Source: Bog-473 sp963755375
Lineage (GTDB): Bacteria > Actinomycetota > Acidimicrobiia > Acidimicrobiales > RAAP-2
Assembly (NCBI GenBank): GCA_963755375.1
Contig: CAVWKG010000016.1
Location: 2,604,001-2,668,000, forward strand
Direction of reading: 5' to 3'
Length of the DNA stretch: 64,000 nt
Shown here: in pieces, positions 34,308 through 42,287 of the stretch
Numbering within the stretch: the first letter of the stretch is position 1
Layout: each line of letters starts with the position of its first letter
Translations under genes and position numbers: made by a program
Notes under the pieces: model-generated
The model's input: only the letters and a program-made list of their open reading frames with translations
The model's database searches: none
What the model was told of the DNA's origin: nothing

Positions 34308-35303
34308 GTGCGCCGCTCCCGGATGCTGCTCCTCGCGCTCGTCGGCGCGGTCCCCGCGCTGGCGGCGTGCTCCGAACCCGTCGGCAGCTCGTCGGTGGAC
34401 GGCGTGGCCTGGGTCACCACCGGCGCCTCGGTCACGCTCCCGGGCATGGGCGTCACGCCGGTCAACCTGGCCCGGCGGCAGATCGGGACCAAGGTGCCCG
34501 TGGGCAGCCTGCCCTCCGCGCTGGCGTACGCGCCGGGTGGCCGGGGGCTGCTCGTGGTGACCCAGGGGGACGACCGGCTGCACGAGATCGACACGGCGAC
34601 GCACCAGGTGGTGCACGAGGTCGTCGTCGGGGTCGAGCCGGACGCGGTGGCGGTGGCACCCGGCGGCGCCGGCGGCAGAGGCGTGGCGCTCGTGGCGAAC
34701 CTCGATTCGAACAGCGTGACGCCGGTCGACCTCGGCACCTGGAGGGCGGGCGCGCCCATTGCGGTAGGGACCGAGCCGGTGGCCATTGCCGTCTCGGTGG
34801 CGGCCTCGGGCGCCGCCACCGCATTCGTCGCCGACTACGGCAGCAACGCGGTGACCCCGATCGACGTCGCGACGCACCAAGCCGGCGCGGCCATTGCCGT
34901 CGGCCCCGGACCGCAGACCATCGCCGCCACGCCCGCCGAGGTGCTCGTGGGCAATTTCGGCAACCGGACCCTCACGGCCATCAACCCGACGGCGCTGCGG
35001 GCGGGCGGCACCACTTCGCTTCCGCTCAACCCGACGGACATCGCCGTGGCGCCGACGGGTACCACGGCGTACGTCTGCGGGGGGGCAGCGGTGGTGGCGG
35101 TGACCGTCGTCGGCCTGACCGTCGGCGCGCCCATCGCGCTGCCCGATGTCGCCCAGGGGATCGCGTTGAGCGCCGACGGCTCGACGGCGTGGGTGACGCA
35201 GCAGGCCGGCACGCTGGTTCCGGTGACGTTGACCACGGGGCAGGTGGGTGTCGCGCTGCATGTCGGCGGCCACCCCTCGGCCATCGTCATCGGCGCGGGC
35301 TAG
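34308..35303 (+). CDS. YVTN-type beta-propeller lipoprotein
   Basis: Exported lipoprotein, 331 aa. MRRSRMLLLALVGAVPALAAC is a lipoprotein signal with an LAAC lipobox. The mature part is a set of roughly 42-residue repeats of beta-propeller type (VANLDSNSVTPVDLGT, VADYGSNAVTPIDVAT, VGNFGNRTLTAINPTA). Such proteins occur at the cell surface; ligand unknown. Start is GTG at 34308, just after the upstream stop; GTG 34284 is possible. Its 3' end overlaps the convergent citrate synthase gene by 17 bases. Confidence 0.8.
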   Translation: MRRSRMLLLALVGAVPALAACSEPVGSSSVDGVAWVTTGASVTLPGMGVTPVNLARRQIGTKVPVGSLPSALAYAPGGRGLLVVTQGDDRLHEIDTATHQVVHEVVVGVEPDAVAVAPGGAGGRGVALVANLDSNSVTPVDLGTWRAGAPIAVGTEPVAIAVSVAASGAATAFVADYGSNAVTPIDVATHQAGAAIAVGPGPQTIAATPAEVLVGNFGNRTLTAINPTALRAGGTTSLPLNPTDIAVAPTGTTAYVCGGAAVVAVTVVGLTVGAPIALPDVAQGIALSADGSTAWVTQQAGTLVPVTLTTGQVGVALHVGGHPSAIVIGAG

Positions 35304-36477
35304 GCGCCCGGCCCGTGGGCTGGGGTCGGACGCTGTAGACCGCCCGGGCTCGGAATCGCAGGGGGCGCTCGGTCAGCTCCTCCATGTAATGCGCGGCCCA
35401 TCCCGCGACCCTGGCCACCGCGAAGATGGTGCGACCGGTGTCGGGCGGCATCCCGGTGCCCCAACTCAGCGCGGCGAGGGCGAGGTCGCAGTTGGCGAGC
35501 GGCACGTCGTGCGCGGCAGCGACCGCCACGACCTCGCGCACGAGGGCGCGCCGCTCCTCACTCAAGAGTGGCTCGGCCAGCGCCAGCAGGGCCTCAAAAC
35601 GCGGGTCGCCGCTCTTGTAGACGGCGTGCCCGAAGCCGGGCAACCGCCCGCGCTCGCTGAGCACGTCGTTCAGGGCCCGCGGCACGCCGTCGCGCTCGGC
35701 CACGACGAGCAGCTCGTAGGCCTGCTGGCTGGCGCCACCGTGCAGCGGACCGGCCAGTGTGGCCAGCCCGGCCAGGAAGGCGTCGTAGGGATCGGAGCGC
35801 ACCGATGCCGCCAGACGCACGGCCATGGTCGAGGTGGCGAGCTCGTGATCCGCCAGGAGGACGAGGGCGGCGTTGACGGCAGGGGCCGGCACCGCCGTCG
35901 GGGAGGCCGTCAGGCGCCCGGCGAGCCGTGCCGCGACGGAGGCATCCGGATCCTCCCCGGCCGGCGGCGGCCCGACGATGTCGGCCAGCGCGGCGGTGGC
36001 GCGGCGGGCGGCGCGGGCCACTGCCGCGGGACGCAGGTCGGACCGCAGAGGATCGGTCGCCCCGCACAGGACCAGTGCCCAGCGCATGCGCTCGAGCGTG
36101 GCGGTCAGCGGGCAGGGTCCGACTCGGGGGGCGCTCCAGTCGCCCGCGCCAGCGGACTGCCACAGGAGCTCGGCGACCTCCTCGAAACTGGAGTCCACGG
36201 CCAGCCCAGTGGCGGGCCGCCCGCGATAGATAGGGCCGAGCTGCTGGTCGAGCTGGGTCACGGCGGTCGTGACCGTCGCCAGACGGGTCGCCGTCTGACG
36301 CCCGCCACGGCTCCGCACCGCCAACGACTCGATGTCGTCAAGGTCGAAGAGGCTCCCCCGCCGGGTCGGGTCGGGGTGCGACTCGAGCAGGCCACGGCTG
36401 ACGTAGGCGTAGAGCGTCGGCACCTTGACCCCGAGGCGGCGCGCCGCCTCCACCGTGCTGAGCATGCGTTCCATCAC
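35287..36477 (-). CDS. Citrate synthase-family protein with N-terminal helix-turn-helix domain
   Basis: 396 aa. Residues about 5-55 form a MerR/excisionase-like HTH (LSTVEAARRLGVKVPTLYAYVSRGLL, then FDLDDIESL). The rest is a citrate synthase fold with the catalytic His in GPLHGGASQQAYE, His in GFGHAVYKSGDPR and Asp in ANCDLALAALSW, plus GWAAHYMEELTERP. HTH-citrate synthases exist in other actinobacteria; they could be DNA-binding metabolite sensors or active enzymes. The gene is divergent from the CBS-citrate synthase, 55-65 bases apart. Start near 36477 (GTG/ATG). Confidence 0.85.
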   Translation of the reverse strand: MMERMLSTVEAARRLGVKVPTLYAYVSRGLLESHPDPTRRGSLFDLDDIESLAVRSRGGRQTATRLATVTTAVTQLDQQLGPIYRGRPATGLAVDSSFEEVAELLWQSAGAGDWSAPRVGPCPLTATLERMRWALVLCGATDPLRSDLRPAAVARAARRATAALADIVGPPPAGEDPDASVAARLAGRLTASPTAVPAPAVNAALVLLADHELATSTMAVRLAASVRSDPYDAFLAGLATLAGPLHGGASQQAYELLVVAERDGVPRALNDVLSERGRLPGFGHAVYKSGDPRFEALLALAEPLLSEERRALVREVVAVAAAHDVPLANCDLALAALSWGTGMPPDTGRTIFAVARVAGWAAHYMEELTERPLRFRARAVYSVRPQPTGRAPSPRR

Positions 36478-36489
36478 GCGCAGGTTACA

Positions 36490-36510
36490 TTGACTTGATC
36501 AACGTTTACA
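36490..36510. promoter_or_regulatory. Candidate operator/promoter between the divergent citrate synthases
   Basis: The short divergent gap contains the perfect palindrome TTGATCAA (36495-36502), directly after a -35-like TTGACT (36490-36495) and flanked by loosely symmetric GTTAC/GTTTAC. It is a reasonable binding site for the HTH domain encoded next door. Pattern only. Confidence 0.35.
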
Positions 36511-36541
36511 GACGCAGGGAAAGAGCGTCATAGTGGGATGC

Positions 36542-38065
36542 ATGGAAACCATTGTGCGTGATCTGATGACCTCCCCCGCGGTGACGTGCGCGGCAGAGGA
36601 CAGCCTGGCGGCCGCGGCCCGGGCCATGCAGCAGGCCGATACCGGTTCCGTCGTCGTGACCGACGACGGCAAGGTGGTCGGCATCCTCACCGAGCGTGAC
36701 CTCCTCAGGGCGGCGGCCGTCGAGGGCGACGCCGACCGGGAGCAGGTGCGCCTGTGGATGACCTCCCGCCCGGACGTCCTCGGTCCCGACGAGCGGGTCG
36801 ACGCGGCCTGGGCGAGCTTGACCTCGCACCACTACCGGCACTTGCCGGTGGTCGAAGGGGACCGCTGTGTGGGCGTCGTCTCGTTGCGCGATCTCATGGC
36901 GGTGGCCCGCATCCGGCCCGCCGGTGAGACGAGCGGCGACGTGCCGGCGGGGCTCGAAGGTGTGGTGGTCGCCGAGACGACCATCGGCGACGTGCGCGGC
37001 AAGGAGGGGTTCTTCCACTACCGGCAGTACTCCGCAGTCGAGCTGGCCGAGAAGCGCTCGCTCGAAGACGTCTGGCATCTCCTGTTCCGCGGCGATCTCC
37101 CGGATGCCCCGGCCGCAGCGGCCTTCGGAGAGGAGGTCCGGCGCCGGCGCGCCCTTCCGCCCGGGTTGCGCACCGTGCTGCCGGCCGTGTGCCGCCGCGG
37201 GGCGCCGCTCGACGTGCTGCGCACCGCGGTTTCGCTCCTGGCGGCCGAGCTCGGCTGGCGCCCGACCCACGACATCGGTGCGAACGAGCTCTACGACCAG
37301 GCCCTCGGTCTGTGTGCGGTCGTGCCGACGATCCTGGCTGCGACGCACCGGTTGCGGCAGGGAGAGGAACCGGTGGAACCACGTGACGACCTCGGCTTCG
37401 CCGCCAACTATCTCTTCATGCTGACCGCACGCGAGCCGAGCCCACTGCACGCCCGGGCCATTGAGCAGTACATGATCCTGACGATCGACCATGGTTTCAA
37501 CGCGTCCACCTTCACCGCCCGCGTGGTGACGTCGACCGGCGCCGATCTCGGCGCCGCCATCGTGGCGGCCATCGGCGCGCTCTCCGGACCGCTGCACGGC
37601 GGAGCTCCGAGCCGCGCCCTCGACATGCTCGATGCCATCGGTACCCCCGAGCGGGCCCAGGCCTACATCCGCGCCGCCGTCGAGCGCGGTGACCGCATCA
37701 TGGGCTTCGGCCACCGCGTCTACAAGACGGACGACCCGCGCTCCCTCCTCCTGCGTTCGGTCACCGAACGACTCGGCGGGCCGCTCGTCGAATTCTCCCA
37801 GTCCGTCGAGCGCACGACGGTCGACCTGCTGGCCGAGCTGAAGCCGGGTCGCCAGCTCTACACCAACGTCGAGTTCTACGCCGGCGTCGTGATGCACACC
37901 TGCGGCATCCCGCGCGAGATGTTCACCCCGACCTTCGCCGCGGGGCGCACCATCGGGTGGAGCACCCATGTGATGGAGCAGGCCGCACACAACCGCCTCA
38001 TCCGCCCGGCCGCCCGTTACGTCGGGGCGCCCCCGCCCCAGCCGGTGCCCCTGCCCGAGGCCTGA
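36542..38065 (+). CDS. Citrate synthase with N-terminal CBS-domain pair
   Basis: About 507 aa. Residues 1-120 are two CBS domains (VRDLMTSPAVTCAAEDSLAAAA to VGILTERDLL; then VRLWMTSRPDV to VGVVSLRDLM), which usually bind adenine nucleotides or SAM. The remainder is a citrate or methylcitrate synthase with His in GPLHGGAPSRAL and His in GFGHRVYKTDDPR. At the third catalytic position it reads NVEFYAG, with Glu where classical enzymes have Asp (NVDFY). PTFAAGRTIGWSTHVMEQ is typical of the family. Adenylate control of flux into the TCA or methylcitrate cycle is inferred. GTG at 36533 is an alternative start. Confidence 0.87.
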   Translation: METIVRDLMTSPAVTCAAEDSLAAAARAMQQADTGSVVVTDDGKVVGILTERDLLRAAAVEGDADREQVRLWMTSRPDVLGPDERVDAAWASLTSHHYRHLPVVEGDRCVGVVSLRDLMAVARIRPAGETSGDVPAGLEGVVVAETTIGDVRGKEGFFHYRQYSAVELAEKRSLEDVWHLLFRGDLPDAPAAAAFGEEVRRRRALPPGLRTVLPAVCRRGAPLDVLRTAVSLLAAELGWRPTHDIGANELYDQALGLCAVVPTILAATHRLRQGEEPVEPRDDLGFAANYLFMLTAREPSPLHARAIEQYMILTIDHGFNASTFTARVVTSTGADLGAAIVAAIGALSGPLHGGAPSRALDMLDAIGTPERAQAYIRAAVERGDRIMGFGHRVYKTDDPRSLLLRSVTERLGGPLVEFSQSVERTTVDLLAELKPGRQLYTNVEFYAGVVMHTCGIPREMFTPTFAAGRTIGWSTHVMEQAAHNRLIRPAARYVGAPPPQPVPLPEA

Positions 38066-38120
38066 TCCGGGCGGGCTGGACGAGGCCGGAGCGGCCGCTC
38101 CCGAGCGAAACCCGACTAAT

Positions 38121-38139
38121 ATCGTCTGGGTTAGACGAT
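38121..38139. promoter_or_regulatory. 19-bp inverted repeat upstream of the DUF4395 gene
   Basis: ATCGTCT (38121-38127), GGGTT spacer, AGACGAT (38133-38139): a perfect 7-base inverted repeat, 18 bases before the start codon and directly ahead of the GGGAAGGAG ribosome site. CCCGA/TCGGG form an outer, less regular pair (38111-38144). Likely operator; regulator unknown. Confidence 0.45.
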
Positions 38140-38157
38140 TCGGGAAGGAGCCAGGGC

Positions 38158-38691
38158 ATGGGCGCCGGCAGCACCACCACCGCAGGAACAAGCGGGCGGG
38201 TACATACCCTCTTCTCGTTCCCCAACCCGGTCAACGAGGTCTCGGCCCGCCTGGTGGCGGCGGGGGTCGTCCTCATGTGTGTGCTGGCCATCACCCTCGG
38301 ATTGCAGTGGGCGACGGTGATCATCGCTTACGGCTTCGTGGCCCGGGTGCTGACGGGCCCAAGCCTGAGCCCCCTGGGCCAATTCGTGACGCGGGTCGTC
38401 ACACCACGCCTCAGGATCCGGGAGCGCCCGGTGGCCGGTCCGCCCAAGCGCTTCGCCCAGGGCATGGGTGCCGCCTTTTCGCTGACCGCCCTCGTCCTCA
38501 CCGGACTGGGTTTCTGGACGGCAGCGGAGGTCTTCCTCGGCCTCCTCGCCGCCGCCGCTCTGCTGGAGTCGGCCTTCGGTCTCTGCCTCGGGTGCAGGGC
38601 CTTCGCGGTCCTCATGCGCGCCGGCGTGGTGCCCGAAGAGGTCTGCGAGCGCTGCAACGACATCTGGGCCGGGCGGCCCGCGACCGCGTAG
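38158..38691 (+). CDS. DUF4395 family membrane protein
   Basis: 177-aa membrane protein. After a polar N-terminus it has FPNPVNEVSARLVAAGVVLMCVLAITL (helix 1), ATVIIAYGFVARVLTGPSLSPLGQ (helix 2), and two further helices ending in FGLCLGCRAFAVLMRAGVVPEEVCERC. The FPNPVNE start and the C-terminal CxxC pairs are typical of DUF4395, which often neighbours thioredoxin-like or sulfurtransferase genes. Function unknown; redox or sulfur handling is a guess from the cysteines. Start ATG 38158 with a strong GGGAAGGAG. Confidence 0.85.
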   Translation: MGAGSTTTAGTSGRVHTLFSFPNPVNEVSARLVAAGVVLMCVLAITLGLQWATVIIAYGFVARVLTGPSLSPLGQFVTRVVTPRLRIRERPVAGPPKRFAQGMGAAFSLTALVLTGLGFWTAAEVFLGLLAAAALLESAFGLCLGCRAFAVLMRAGVVPEEVCERCNDIWAGRPATA

Positions 38692-38709
38692 ACGGCTCGT
38701 CCCGGCGCG

Positions 38710-39819
38710 TCAGTCGTCGTAGATGAGGACACCTCGAATGTTCTTGCCGTCGCGCATGTCCTGATAGCCCTGGTTGATGTCACCGAGCTTGTAGGTACTG
38801 GTGATCATCGAGTCGAGGTCGAGCAGGCCGCTGCGGTACAGCTTCAACAGCTTCGGGATGTCGGAGTGGATGTTGGCCGAGCCGAAGATGCTGCCCACCA
38901 CCTGCTTCTCGTAGATGGTCAGCATCATCAGGTTCATCGTCACCACGGTCTCGTTGTACGGGTGGATGTTGGTGACCACGACCCTGCCGCGCTTGGCGGC
39001 CAAATTGAGGATGGAATCCATCATCGGTCCCGAACCCACGCCCATGGCGCAGATCACCTTGTCGCACATGTGACCCCAGGTCTCCTGCTGAATGAGCGCA
39101 AAAGCCTCCTCGATGGAGGGCGCCACGTGGGTCGCTCCGAACGTGGGGGCCAGGTCCCGCTTCAGCTCCACCGGGTCGATGGCGAAGATCATTTCGGCGC
39201 CGGCGAGGCGGGCGCCCTGCACGGCGGAGGCGCCGATGCCCCCGATACCGATCACGGCCACGTTGTCACCTGGCTGCACGTCTGCCGCGTAGACCGAGGA
39301 ACCCCAGCCGGTGGTGACGCCGCAGCCGACGAGGCAGGCCTTGTCGAGCGGGATGTCGTCGAGGATCTTCACGCACGATGCCTGGTTGACCACGGTGTAG
39401 GGGGCGAAGGTGCCGAGGCAGACCATGGTGGAGACATCCTGGCCGCGGGCGTGATGGCGCACCGTGCCATCGAGCTGTTTGCCCGTCATGAGAATGCCTC
39501 CGACGTCGCACAGGTTGGAGTGCCCCGTGGCGCACGGCGGGCACTTCCCGCAGGCGGGGACGAAACCCAGCACGACGTGGTCCCCCGGAGCCAGGCCGGT
39601 CACACCGGGACCCACCTCTTCGATCACCCCGGCGCCCTCGTGTCCGCCGATGACGGGAAGGGGCACCGGCATGTCCCCGGTCAGCAGATGCTCGTCGGAG
39701 TGACACATGCCCGACGCCGCCAGCTTGATGAGGACCTCGCCCTCCTTGGGCGGGTCGAGCTCGATGGGCTCGACGCTCCAAGCCTCACGGTCCCACAGAA
39801 CAGCTGCTTCGGTTTGCAC
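38710..39819 (-). CDS. Zn-dependent alcohol dehydrogenase, NDMA-type (class III-like)
   Basis: MDR-family dehydrogenase, 369 aa. Catalytic zinc ligands are in SGMCHSDEH, GGHEGAG and VGCGVTTGWG; the structural zinc site is CGKCPPCATGHSNLC; the nucleotide fold is IGIGGIGASAVQGARLAGA. The sequence resembles the NDMA-dependent alcohol dehydrogenase family, whose members keep a tightly bound NAD and are often linked to mycofactocin. No mycofactocin genes are in this window. Start is GTG at 39819 with GGGAGG at ideal distance. It is divergent from an acyl-CoA ligase. Confidence 0.88.
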   Translation of the reverse strand: MQTEAAVLWDREAWSVEPIELDPPKEGEVLIKLAASGMCHSDEHLLTGDMPVPLPVIGGHEGAGVIEEVGPGVTGLAPGDHVVLGFVPACGKCPPCATGHSNLCDVGGILMTGKQLDGTVRHHARGQDVSTMVCLGTFAPYTVVNQASCVKILDDIPLDKACLVGCGVTTGWGSSVYAADVQPGDNVAVIGIGGIGASAVQGARLAGAEMIFAIDPVELKRDLAPTFGATHVAPSIEEAFALIQQETWGHMCDKVICAMGVGSGPMMDSILNLAAKRGRVVVTNIHPYNETVVTMNLMMLTIYEKQVVGSIFGSANIHSDIPKLLKLYRSGLLDLDSMITSTYKLGDINQGYQDMRDGKNIRGVLIYDD

Positions 39820-39906
39820 GGTGCCTCCCGGGGTGCGACGTGACAACGGTTTACGCTACCGGGCGCCGTGTCGGGCGTGCCGGTTGCTCCCGGGATGCCG
39901 GTCCGG

Positions 39907-39920
39907 CATTCGATCGAATG
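39907..39920. promoter_or_regulatory. 14-bp perfect palindrome between divergent ADH and acyl-CoA ligase genes
   Basis: CATTCGATCGAATG lies in the 231-base divergent region, 88 bases from the dehydrogenase start and about 130 from the ligase start. A TetR-type operator controlling one or both genes is plausible; no regulator gene adjoins. Confidence 0.4.
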
Positions 39921-40050
39921 AGAGATCGTAGAGTTGAGGAAAACCCAGATCACACGGGACCGCGCCTTCGGGGTCGGGTCGATTCGGCCGCCGATCGGAG
40001 TCCAAAATTGGCATTCCGGCACACGGTGAGGCGGAAGGAGACAGCATTCG

Positions 40051-41745
40051 ATGGCCATGACGTACGAAGAGGCGTGTGCCGAGGTGACCCTCCCCGGTCG
40101 ATTCTTCGAACTGGGTTCGGAGGCCATCGACGGAGTCGACTACCGCGTCTTCAAGAACGCTCCATCCACACTGGCCCAGCTCTTCGCCGGCGCTCGTGAC
40201 GACGAGTCGACGTTCCTGGTCTACGAGGAGGAGCGCTGGTCGTTCACAGAGACCGCACGGCACATTGACGCGTTGGCGCACACGTTGGTGCACACGTTCG
40301 GTGTCAAAAGGGGACATCGGGTGGGCATTGCCATGCGGAATTTGCCCGAGTGGATCGTCTCGTTCGCCGCCATCCTCTCCATCGGCGCGGTGTCCGTGTC
40401 GTTCAACGCGTGGTGGACGGAGAGCGAGCTCGACTACGCTCTCGACGACTCCGAGAGTGCAGTGCTCATCGTCGATGCGGAGCGAGTCGATCGTGCGCTC
40501 GGTCCCGCCCAGCGCCGCAAGGTCCCCGTTATCGCACTACGAACTGCCGCCGAGGAACCGCTCTTGGATGGCGTGTGGAGGTATGAAGACGTCGTCACGC
40601 TCGGTGATCCGATGCCGGCAGCCGTCGTCCTGCCGGACGACGACGCCACCATTCTCTACACGTCAGGGACGACCGGCTTTCCAAAGGGGGCGGTGTCAAC
40701 CCATCGGGCTGTGACCCAGTCCCTGATGGCGTTCTGGGCACGGACCGCCATTCTGTCGGCACGTCGTGGTCGAGGCCGAGAGGCCCACACCGCGGATTCC
40801 TCACCACAATGCTTCATCCTGATTGTCCCCCTCTTCCATGTCACCGGTTGCGTCCCGGTCATGCTCTCGTGCTTTGGCCTGAAGATGAAGTTGGTCATGA
40901 TGTATCGCTGGGATCCGGAAGTCGCACTGAGGTTGATCGAGGCAGAACGCGTCACCGCCTTTGTGGGCGTTCCGACCCAGAGCTGGGACATGCTCGAGAG
41001 CCCGGCCTTCTCCAAGTACGACACCTCCTCGTTGGCGACCGTGGGGGGCGGGGGGGCACCGGCACCGGTCAAGCTCGTTGAGCGAGTCGAAAATTCTTTT
41101 GGCCGTGGTCGACCCAACATCGGCTACGGCATGACCGAGACCAACGCCTTCGGACCGGGCAACAGCGGGGACGACTACGTCTCGCACCCGTCTTCCACCG
41201 GTCGAGCCAGCTTTCCCACAGTGGACGTCGAGATCCGCGACGATCAGCGAGAGCCCGTTCCCGTCGGAAGCCGCGGAGAGATCTGGATGAAAGGTCCGAA
41301 CCTCTTTCGCGGGTACTGGAACAAACCCGAGGCGACCGCAGAGGTGCTCGTCGACGGATGGCTGGCCACCGGTGACCTCGGCAGGATTGACGCCGAGGGG
41401 TTCCTCTACATAGAGGACCGCGCCAAGGACATGGTGATCCGGGCCGGCGAGAACGTCTACTGCGCTGAGGTCGAGAGCGCCGTGTACGAGCACCCCGGCG
41501 TCTACGAGGCCGCAGTGTTCGGCGTACCCGACGAACGCCTTGGCGAAGTGGTCGCGTGCGTCATCAGTCGTCGACCAGGGTCGAGCCTCGATGCCCTGGA
41601 GCTGCAACAATTCCTGGCCGGAAAGCTCGCGGCGTTCAAGATCCCGAGCCGGATCGAGTTCAGTGAGGATCGATTGCCCCGGAACCCATCCGGCAAGATC
41701 CTCAAGCGGGAACTGCGGGAGGCCCATTTCACGGCGGCCACGTAG
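40051..41745 (+). CDS. AMP-forming acyl-CoA synthetase (fatty-acid-CoA ligase family)
   Basis: Adenylate-forming enzyme of 564 aa that would activate a carboxylic acid to its CoA thioester. Motifs: P-loop YTSGTTGFPKGAV, the core GYGMTETNA, GWLATGDLGRID hinge region, and the C-terminal catalytic Lys in PRNPSGKILKREL. The exact acid is unknown; similarity is to long-chain or 3-hydroxyacyl ligases. Start ATG at 40051 (MAMTYEEA) with GGAAGGAG upstream. Divergent pairing with the alcohol dehydrogenase suggests oxidation of an alcohol and activation of the resulting acid, which is inference. Confidence 0.88.
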   Translation: MAMTYEEACAEVTLPGRFFELGSEAIDGVDYRVFKNAPSTLAQLFAGARDDESTFLVYEEERWSFTETARHIDALAHTLVHTFGVKRGHRVGIAMRNLPEWIVSFAAILSIGAVSVSFNAWWTESELDYALDDSESAVLIVDAERVDRALGPAQRRKVPVIALRTAAEEPLLDGVWRYEDVVTLGDPMPAAVVLPDDDATILYTSGTTGFPKGAVSTHRAVTQSLMAFWARTAILSARRGRGREAHTADSSPQCFILIVPLFHVTGCVPVMLSCFGLKMKLVMMYRWDPEVALRLIEAERVTAFVGVPTQSWDMLESPAFSKYDTSSLATVGGGGAPAPVKLVERVENSFGRGRPNIGYGMTETNAFGPGNSGDDYVSHPSSTGRASFPTVDVEIRDDQREPVPVGSRGEIWMKGPNLFRGYWNKPEATAEVLVDGWLATGDLGRIDAEGFLYIEDRAKDMVIRAGENVYCAEVESAVYEHPGVYEAAVFGVPDERLGEVVACVISRRPGSSLDALELQQFLAGKLAAFKIPSRIEFSEDRLPRNPSGKILKRELREAHFTAAT

Positions 41746-42287
41746 GTCCGGTCCCGCACGCCGCCAACCAGGGTCCGGTCGTCTCGGACCACCACTCGAG
41801 TGCCTTCTTTTGATCGTTCCCACCCGGCGCGGGGTTGCGGGGCGGCAGGCCGGCAGCGACCCAGAGGCGACAGGTGGTCCCCACTGAATGAGACCGGACG
41901 AGGTGTCCCGCGCGGCACGGGACTCCTCCGATCTGCGTCCACTCAGTTCCCGTGCCAAATAGCTCTGCACGCGTTGGCTTTGGCCCGCGCGTCCTGGCCG
42001 AGGCCCCGTGCCCAGACCGTCCATCCCAGGCGCACGACCATCGATCCGTACGCGTGGGAAGGCGGGGCCACTGGCGGGCGTTGACATCCGTCGACCCGTC
42101 AGCCGGTTCGCAAAGCGGTGCAAACCGGTTGCCAATCAGTCGCTTCGATGGTGCACCGTCACGAAATGAACAAAGCTCTAGACCTCCCCTCCCGGGTACG
42201 CCAATGTCTCTTTCGAGACTGTGGGACGCCGGGAATCCAGTCGCCTGGCGGCAGGCTCTCGCTTCGCTAGCCAGGAGGGGCAGGCTC
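41746..42287. other. Intergenic stretch, no gene seen
   Basis: 542 bases between the ligase and the GGDEF gene. Open frames on both strands have no recognisable product or ribosome site. The AGGAGGGG at 42273-42280 is the ribosome site of the next gene. This is where the layout shifts from dense operons to scattered single genes. Confidence 0.5.
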
